Shown here: piece by piece, positions 59,142 to 64,000 of the stretch
Numbering within the stretch: the stretch's first letter is position 1
How the letters are laid out: the number at the start of each line of letters is the position of its first letter
Origin: Nocardioides lacusdianchii
Lineage (GTDB): Bacteria; Actinomycetota; Actinomycetes; Propionibacteriales; Nocardioidaceae
Length of the DNA: 64,000 nucleotides
Assembly: GCF_020102855.1 (NCBI RefSeq)
Contig: NZ_JADHZD010000018.1
Location: 1-64,000, forward strand
Direction: 5' to 3'
The notes under the pieces: model-generated
Seen by the model: only the letters and a program-made list of their open reading frames with translations
What the model was told of the DNA's origin: nothing
The model's database searches: none
Made by a program: the position numbers and the translations under genes

Positions 59142-60101
59142 ATGAACCGAGGAGTCGTCGTGGGGGTCGACATCGGCGGCACCAAGGTGCTGGCCGGGGT
59201 CGTCGACGACACCGGTGCGGTCTCGTCCACCGCGCTGCGGACGACACCCGGCCGGCGCGGGGTGACCCGCCAGGCCGAGGACGCGATGGTCGAGGCGATC
59301 CTCGAGGCCGCCGGCGGTCAGCCGCTGGCCGGGGTGGGTGTGGCAGCGGCCGGCTTCGTCGACCCCGCCGGTGACCGGGTGATGTTCGCGCCCCATCTGC
59401 CGTGGCAGGGCGAGCCGCTGCGCGAGCTGCTGCAGGACCGGCTCGGCTGCCCGGTGCTGCTCGACAACGACGCCAACTGCGCGGCCCGCGCCGAGGCCCA
59501 CCACGGCGTGGCCGGGGGAGCGTCGTCGGCGATGATGATCACCATGGGCACCGGGATCGGCGGCGCCGTGCTCGTCGGCGGGGAGGTGCTCCGCGGCGCC
59601 AACGGCATGGCCGGCGAGTTCGGGCACATGCAGGTCGTCCCGGACGGCCAGCCCTGCGAGTGCGGACGCCGAGGGTGCTGGGAGCAGTACTCCTCCGGCA
59701 ACGCCCTCGTCCGCAACGCCCGCACGTTGATGGCCGAGCAGCCGTCGGTGCTGGCCGAGATGAGCGGCGGCCATCACGAGCGGGTGACGGGACCGATGGT
59801 CACCGCGGCGGCCGAGGAGGGCGATCTCGTCGCGCGGCGGGCGTTCGCCTCCGTGGGGGACTGGCTCGGGGTGGGCACCGCGAACCTCGTGGCCGCGCTC
59901 GACCCCGAGGTGGTCGTCATCGGCGGCGGGGTGTCGGCGGCCGGCGACAAGCTGCTGGACCCGGCCCGGGCAGCGCTGCGGCGTACGCTCGTGGGCGCCG
60001 CGCACCGCAGCGTCCCCGCCCTCGTCGCCGCCCGGCTCGGGCCCGAGGCCGGCATGGTCGGCGCTGCGCTCCTGGTGGCCGGGTCTCAGCCGCGCGGGTA
60101 G
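59142..60101 (+). CDS. glk: ROK-family glucokinase
   Basis: A 319-residue ROK kinase: N-terminal ATP motif GVDIGGTKVLAGVVDD, the active-site VLLDNDANCAARAE, the glycine-rich TMGTGIGGAVLVGG and the zinc/ROK signature CECGRRGCWEQYSSG. It phosphorylates glucose with ATP. ATG at 59142, with GAGG 8 bp upstream; a long frame from 58761 upstream is rejected as it covers tadE antisense. Glucokinase after the SRPBCC-ArsA genes is the normal actinobacterial order. It overlaps the next gene's 3' end by 16 bp. Confidence 0.92.
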   Translation: MNRGVVVGVDIGGTKVLAGVVDDTGAVSSTALRTTPGRRGVTRQAEDAMVEAILEAAGGQPLAGVGVAAAGFVDPAGDRVMFAPHLPWQGEPLRELLQDRLGCPVLLDNDANCAARAEAHHGVAGGASSAMMITMGTGIGGAVLVGGEVLRGANGMAGEFGHMQVVPDGQPCECGRRGCWEQYSSGNALVRNARTLMAEQPSVLAEMSGGHHERVTGPMVTAAAEEGDLVARRAFASVGDWLGVGTANLVAALDPEVVVIGGGVSAAGDKLLDPARAALRRTLVGAAHRSVPALVAARLGPEAGMVGAALLVAGSQPRG

Positions 60102-61321
60102 GTCGGCACCAGCTCGAGCGCGAGCTGCTCGAGGAACAGGCCCACGTCGGTGACGATGCCGCGGCCCCGCGTGGTGCCGCGGTCGACGATCCGGGTGACG
60201 GTGGCGGGGTCGAGGTCGACGCACACGAGCGGGACCGACGCCGGCAGGATGTTGGCGGTGGCGACCGCGTGCAGCTGGGCGGCCATCATCAGGCAGTAGC
60301 CCGCGTCGTGGATCTCGGCGCGCATCGCGCGCTGTCCTGCGACCACGTCGGTGTGGACGTCGGGCAGCGGGGCGTCGTCGCGCACCGAGCCGACGAGCAC
60401 GAACGGCTTCCGGGCCGTGACCAGGGCGTGCATGATCCCGCTCGTGACGGTGCCCTCGTCCACCGCTGCCGCGATCGACCCCGCCTTGCGGATCGTGTTG
60501 AGGGCGCGCACGCGGTGCTCGTGGCCGTGCTCGCCACCCTGGGTGGACACCTCGACGCCGATGCTGGTGCCGTAGACCGCGGACTCGATGTCGCGCGTCG
60601 CGAGCGCGTTGCCGGCGAAGAGCACGTCGACGAACCCCGCCCGGACGAGGGCGACCATCGCCGGGACCGCCCCGGTGTGGACCACCCCCGGACCGACGAC
60701 CCAGAGGAGGCGCTTGCCGTCGGCCCGCGCCTGCCGCATGCCGTCGGCGACCTGGCGCACGAGCACCGTCTGTGGACGCTCGCCCGCGAGCTCGGCCTCC
60801 ACGGTGGCGAACGTCTCGACGCCTTCGTCCCGGCTCGGCACCGACACCCGGATGCCGGCCGTGCCGACCACGACGCGCATGCCGGTGCGGACGTCGGTCA
60901 TCGGGACGGTGCGCACCCGCAGAACCGGTGGTGAGGCGTCCACGACGAGGCCGCAGTCCATCTCGGGGTTCTCCACGTCGTGCCACGCGCCGTCGATGTG
61001 CACGCGCGTGTCGAGGTTCGTGGTGGCGTAGAAGCCGTCCGGGAGGACCCCGTCGCGCTCGGCCGGGCGGGTCGACGCCTCGCCGATGCTCATCGGGTTG
61101 ACGCCCCGGGTCTGCAGGCGCATCAGGAGGCGCTGGAGCGACTCGTCGTCGTCGGCCTCGATGGTGATGCGTGCGCTGCTCGGGTCGTGGGCCTCGTGGC
61201 CGACGTCGAACTGGTCGAGGACGTAGTCGCCGCCGTAGTCGCGGATGTCGTCGAGGATGCGCGACAGGACGCCGGTGTCCATGAGGTGGCCCGTGACCTC
61301 CACCGTCTCCTTCGCACCCAC
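60086..61321 (-). CDS. LOR/SDH-domain protein (TIGR00300, ornithine cyclodeaminase-like)
   Basis: A 411-residue protein of the LOR/SDH (TIGR00300) family, which includes archaeal-type ornithine cyclodeaminases and the C-terminal half of cyanobacterial ArgZ/AgrE. It has an N-terminal domain (TVEVTGHLMDTGVLSRILDD) and a Rossmann-like C-terminal domain with VGPGVVHTGAVPAM, LFAGNALATRDIES and EVSTQGGEHGHEH. The GTG at 61321 fits the family N terminus. Arginine or ornithine catabolism is possible, but no partner genes are adjacent. Confidence 0.8.
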   Translation of the reverse strand: MGAKETVEVTGHLMDTGVLSRILDDIRDYGGDYVLDQFDVGHEAHDPSSARITIEADDDESLQRLLMRLQTRGVNPMSIGEASTRPAERDGVLPDGFYATTNLDTRVHIDGAWHDVENPEMDCGLVVDASPPVLRVRTVPMTDVRTGMRVVVGTAGIRVSVPSRDEGVETFATVEAELAGERPQTVLVRQVADGMRQARADGKRLLWVVGPGVVHTGAVPAMVALVRAGFVDVLFAGNALATRDIESAVYGTSIGVEVSTQGGEHGHEHRVRALNTIRKAGSIAAAVDEGTVTSGIMHALVTARKPFVLVGSVRDDAPLPDVHTDVVAGQRAMRAEIHDAGYCLMMAAQLHAVATANILPASVPLVCVDLDPATVTRIVDRGTTRGRGIVTDVGLFLEQLALELVPTYPRG

Positions 61322-61397
61322 CGTCGTGACCCTACTCCCGGGCCGCTCGTGAGGGGCCGTCCGTGCCGGTGGACTGATCCACCCGGGCGGGAAGTGC

Positions 61398-61883
61398 TCA
61401 GACGCGCGAGCCGTCGTCCCACGGGTCGCGCCCGCGCGGCATCTCGTGGACGAGGTAGGCGAATCCTCCGACGAACCACCCCACGAGCGCCCACCCGACA
61501 AGTGGTGTCACCCACAGCGAGAACAGCGCGACCACGAGGGCGAGGAGCGGGGCGACGAAGATGCCTGCCCAGGCCAGCCCGCGCTGCCAGGTCCGGGGGA
61601 CCGGGAAGGGCGGCGCGGGCGGGGGGCGGAAGCGCTCTGCCTCGGCGATGGCCTGCTCGCGGGCCTCCACCTCGTCGTCGTCGACGAGGTGGTCCGGGAG
61701 AGGTGCGTCGGCGTCGGTGCCGCCCGGTGCCTCGGTGTCGGGGGCGGACGAGGGGCCGGGCGAGGCGTCCGCGGGCGAGGGCCCGGACGTGGCGTCGTCG
61801 GGCAGCACGACGCGCTCGCCGTAGTTGTCGACGATCTCGCGCCACGCCAGCTCGGTGCGGCTCTCGTCGCCTGGCGTCGTCAC
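61398..61883 (-). CDS. Membrane protein with disordered acidic N terminus
   Basis: A 161-residue protein with a soluble Asp/Pro/Ala-rich N-terminal half (VTTPGDESRTELAWREIVDN onward) and a C-terminal pair of membrane helices (about 100-145; GLAWAGIFVAPLLALVVALF) ending in WDDGSRV. No family is recognised. The GTG at 61883 gives a compact gene divergent from the esterase gene by 83 bp; the frame upstream is a shadow. Function unknown. Confidence 0.6.
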   Translation of the reverse strand: MTTPGDESRTELAWREIVDNYGERVVLPDDATSGPSPADASPGPSSAPDTEAPGGTDADAPLPDHLVDDDEVEAREQAIAEAERFRPPPAPPFPVPRTWQRGLAWAGIFVAPLLALVVALFSLWVTPLVGWALVGWFVGGFAYLVHEMPRGRDPWDDGSRV

Positions 61884-61966
61884 GCCGGCAACGGTACCCG
61901 CACCCCCGCAGGGCCTCAGTCGGTTTCGCACCTCGAACCGGGGCCGGAGTGGTGCACACTGTGCGC

Positions 61967-62779
61967 GTGAGGATCCCCTTCCGTGGCGCCCAGGAGGCGC
62001 CCCTCGACCCCGCACTGGTCGCTCCGATGTCCACCGCCGCCAGGCCCGAGCTCACCGGCGGGCGCCGCATCGGCGTACTGGTGCAGCACGGCTTCACCGG
62101 CAACCCGGTCTCCATGCGGCCCTGGGCCGAGGACCTCGCCGCCCGCGGCTACGCGGTCGAGATGCCGCTGCTGCCGGGGCACGGGACGCGCTGGCAGGAC
62201 CTCAACAAGGTGACGTGGGCGGACTGGGTCGCCACCGTCGAGGGCGCGCTCGACAAGCTGGCGGCGGAGAACGACGCGGTCGTCGCCGTCGGGTTGTCCA
62301 TGGGTGGCGCGCTGTGCCTGCGCCTGGCGGCCGACCACGGCGACCAGCTCGCCGGCATCGTGATCGTCAACGCCGCGGTCGACACGCTCCGCAAGGACGT
62401 CAAGCTGCTGCCGGTGCTCAAGCACCTCGTGCCCGGCTTCCCGGGGATCGCCAACGACATCAAGAAGCCCGGGGCGGACGAGCACGGCTATCCCACGACG
62501 CCGTTGAAGGCGGCGGCGTCGATGTTCGCCGGCTACGCCGAGCTGCGTCGCGACCTGCCGCGGATCACCATCCCGGTGCTGTTCTTCCGCTCGGCCGAGG
62601 ACCACGTCGTGGACATCTCGTCCTCGCGCGCGCTCAACGCCGGCCTGTCCTCGAAGGACTTCGAGGAGCGCGTCCTCGAGGACAGCTACCACGTCGCCAC
62701 CCTCGACAACGACGCCCCGCGGATCTTCGCGGAGTCGGCGGAGTTCATCGAGCGGGTCACCGCCGAGCAGCAGGGATAG
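61967..62779 (+). CDS. Alpha/beta hydrolase (carboxylesterase/lipase)
   Basis: A 270-residue serine esterase of the EstB/Est30 type: VLVQHGFTGNPVSMRPW oxyanion region, nucleophile elbow GLSMGGA, the acidic residue in SAEDHVVDI and His in DSYHVATLDND. It should cleave short- to medium-chain esters, perhaps monoglycerides. The start is GTG 61967 or 61961. It is followed 9 bp later by plsC and is likely co-transcribed with it, pointing to lipid metabolism. Confidence 0.9.
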   Translation: MRIPFRGAQEAPLDPALVAPMSTAARPELTGGRRIGVLVQHGFTGNPVSMRPWAEDLAARGYAVEMPLLPGHGTRWQDLNKVTWADWVATVEGALDKLAAENDAVVAVGLSMGGALCLRLAADHGDQLAGIVIVNAAVDTLRKDVKLLPVLKHLVPGFPGIANDIKKPGADEHGYPTTPLKAAASMFAGYAELRRDLPRITIPVLFFRSAEDHVVDISSSRALNAGLSSKDFEERVLEDSYHVATLDNDAPRIFAESAEFIERVTAEQQG

Positions 62780-62788
62780 TCTCGGCCC

Positions 62789-63541
62789 GTGCTCTATTGG
62801 TTCCTGAAGTGGATCGCCCTCGGGCCGGTGCTGCGACTCGTCTTCCGGCCCAAGGCCTTCGGCGTCGACCACGTGCCGGAGGAGGGTCCTGCCATCCTCG
62901 CCAGCAACCACCTCTCCTACGCCGACTGGCTGTTCATGCCGCTCACGCTCAACCGGCGCGTGACCTTCGTGGCCAAGGCGGAGTACTTCACCTCGCCCGG
63001 CATCAAGGGCTGGTTTCAGAAGAAGTTCTTCTCCGGCGCCGGCCAGGTGCCGATCGACCGCTCCGGCGCCAACGCCGCCGAGGGCGCCATGAAGTCCGCG
63101 ATGAAGATCCTCGCCGAGGGCGACCTCTTCGGGATCTACCCCGAGGGCACCCGCTCGCACGACGGCAAGCTCTACCGCGGCAAGACCGGCGTCGCCCGCC
63201 TCGCGCTCGAGACCGGCGCTCCCGTGATCCCGTGCGCGGTCGTCGGCACCGACGTGGTCGCGCCGGCGGGCAAGGTCTACGGGTCGTGGACACGTCCGGT
63301 GGTGCGGTTCGGCAAGCCGCTCGACTTCTCGCGCTACGCCGGGATGGAGAACGACCGCTACATCCTGCGGTCGATCACCGACGAGATCATGTACGAGATC
63401 ATGCGGCTCTCGGGCCAGGAGTACGTCGACCTCTACGCCAGCAAGGCCAAGGAGCTCGACAAGGAGAAGGCCCGCAAGGCCGCCGCCGAGCAGGCCGAGC
63501 GGGACAAGGCCGGCAGCGGGCCGGAGCAGAAGGCGTCCTGA
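62789..63541 (+). CDS. plsC: 1-acylglycerol-3-phosphate acyltransferase (PlsC)
   Basis: A 250-residue PlsC-type acyltransferase. Motif I NHLSYADWLFM (NHxxxxD), motif II AGQVPIDRSG and motif III FGIYPEGTRSHDG are present, and VIPCAVVGTD marks motif IV. It acylates lysophosphatidic acid to phosphatidic acid at the membrane. The tail (about 225-250) is a charged helix (ASKAKELDKEKARKAAAE). GTG at 62789. The mycobacterial counterpart is Rv2182c. Its stop overlaps the next gene. Confidence 0.9.
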   Translation: MLYWFLKWIALGPVLRLVFRPKAFGVDHVPEEGPAILASNHLSYADWLFMPLTLNRRVTFVAKAEYFTSPGIKGWFQKKFFSGAGQVPIDRSGANAAEGAMKSAMKILAEGDLFGIYPEGTRSHDGKLYRGKTGVARLALETGAPVIPCAVVGTDVVAPAGKVYGSWTRPVVRFGKPLDFSRYAGMENDRYILRSITDEIMYEIMRLSGQEYVDLYASKAKELDKEKARKAAAEQAERDKAGSGPEQKAS

Positions 63542-64000
63542 GCGCCCGCGGGGGGCTGCCGGCAGCGGAGCCGCGGACCGACTCGGCCTTCGCCGTCGAG
63601 GACCGGCTCTACGCGGCCCTCGCGCTGGTGCGCGTGGTGGTCACGCTGAACATGGTCGGCCTCAACGCCTACCGTCGGGACAACTTCGACCACCCCACCG
63701 TGGGCCTGGCCATCGTGGTCGCGCTCGCCGTCTGGACGGGCCTGGCCATCTGGCTCTACCACGACCGCGCGCGGCGTACGCCTGCCCTGCTGCTCGCCGA
63801 CCTCGCCATCGTGCTGGCGGCGATGGCGGTGACGCCGTGGGTGAAGTCGACCGAGTTCAACGCCACGATCCCGGGCTTCTGGGTGATGGGCGCCCTGCTC
63901 GCCTGGGCCATCCACTGGCACTGGCGCGGCGGCCTCGTCGCTGCCGTCCTCATCGCGGCCTCCGACCTGCTGCCGCGCTCGGAGGTCGACCAGGGCAACT
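63538..64000 (+). CDS. MacS-type sensor histidine kinase, N-terminal part
   Basis: The frame beginning LSARGGLPAAEPRTDSAFAVE continues to the window edge with at least four predicted membrane helices (ALALVRVVVTLNMVGLNAYR, GLAIVVALAVWTGLAIWLY, LLLADLAIVLAAMAVTP), the opening of MacS-family histidine kinases. The first codon, CTG at 63538, overlaps the plsC TGA (CTGA); no ATG or GTG in frame is suitably close. The kinase domain and the regulator would lie past the right edge. Confidence 0.65.
   Translation, partial: MSARGGLPAAEPRTDSAFAVEDRLYAALALVRVVVTLNMVGLNAYRRDNFDHPTVGLAIVVALAVWTGLAIWLYHDRARRTPALLLADLAIVLAAMAVTPWVKSTEFNATIPGFWVMGALLAWAIHWHWRGGLVAAVLIAASDLLPRSEVDQGN

Noticed and set aside
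60980..61966. Upstream extension of the esterase gene
   Set aside because: The added residues are Arg-rich and antisense to the LOR/SDH and membrane-protein genes; the esterase motifs start only after 61967.

Overview
The window is high-GC actinobacterial chromosome: many GTG starts, tightly packed genes and GTGA/ATGA overlaps, a menaquinol bcc-aa3 respiratory chain, and no rRNA or tRNA genes. The gene content and order suggest a Nocardioides-like member of the Propionibacteriales, but that placement is inference. From about 11.2 kb to the right edge the gene order follows, from memory, the conserved Mycobacterium tuberculosis segment Rv2182c-Rv2205c (plsC, ArsA-like ATPase, SRPBCC, fadD15, NlpC/P60, DEDD-UvrC nuclease, trpD, ctaE-qcrCAB, ctaF, ctaC, adoK, erpA-like, glycerate kinase), so most of the window is core backbone and the departures from it stand out.

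Layout. 0-2.7 kb: AzlCD amino-acid exporter, small membrane proteins and a GNAT. 2.8-6.6 kb: an actinobacterial Psp envelope-stress operon (pspA, pspAA, htpX, pspAB) with a GAF histidine kinase coupled to its end. 6.6-13.2 kb: a winged-helix protein, nadA, a GlgC-like nucleotidyltransferase, a GNAT plus SRPBCC pair, glycerate kinase and an A-type Fe-S carrier. 13.5-19.2 kb: adoK, a cysteine-desulfurase-like gene with tusA, then ctaC-ctaD-ctaF. 19.3-21.9 kb: an L,D-transpeptidase, then a nuclease-fold gene flanked by two matching clusters of a 16-bp repeat. 22.0-29.6 kb: ctaE-qcrC-qcrA-qcrB, a CtaG-type assembly factor, a degenerate receiver protein, trpD and a YgjV-like protein. 29.6-33.0 kb: decayed polysaccharide genes and a large membrane protein. 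33.1-38.5 kb: Lrp-type sensor domain, DEDD/GIY-YIG nuclease, zinc ribbon, NYN nuclease, membrane protein and a Cys-rich microprotein. 38.6-41.0 kb: a c-di-AMP riboswitch controlling an NlpC/P60 cell-wall hydrolase, then an anchored HExxH protein. 41.0-43.5 kb: an IS481 element interrupted by an IS110 element. 43.6-53.0 kb: a Tad/Flp pilus locus (three flp genes, a two-component system, tadC, vWA-tadB, tadA, tadZ, cpaB). 53.3-57.2 kb: fadD15, SRPBCC, ArsA-like ATPase, small protein. 57.3-59.0 kb: tadE and a TadG-like gene. 59.1-64.0 kb: ROK glucokinase, LOR/SDH enzyme, esterase, plsC and the start of a MacS-type kinase.

How the parts fit. CtaC/D/E/F, QcrA/B/C and the CtaG-type factor supply the menaquinol:O2 branch. 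ErpA, the desulfurase-like protein and TusA are candidates for Fe-S or sulfur supply next to it. The Tad genes would build a Flp pilus on the envelope maintained by Psp, NlpC/P60 and L,D-transpeptidase functions. The least conventional pieces are the two palindromic repeat clusters around the nuclease-fold gene (20.5-21.9 kb), the lysine-less desulfurase, and the nested IS110 with a candidate bridge RNA.
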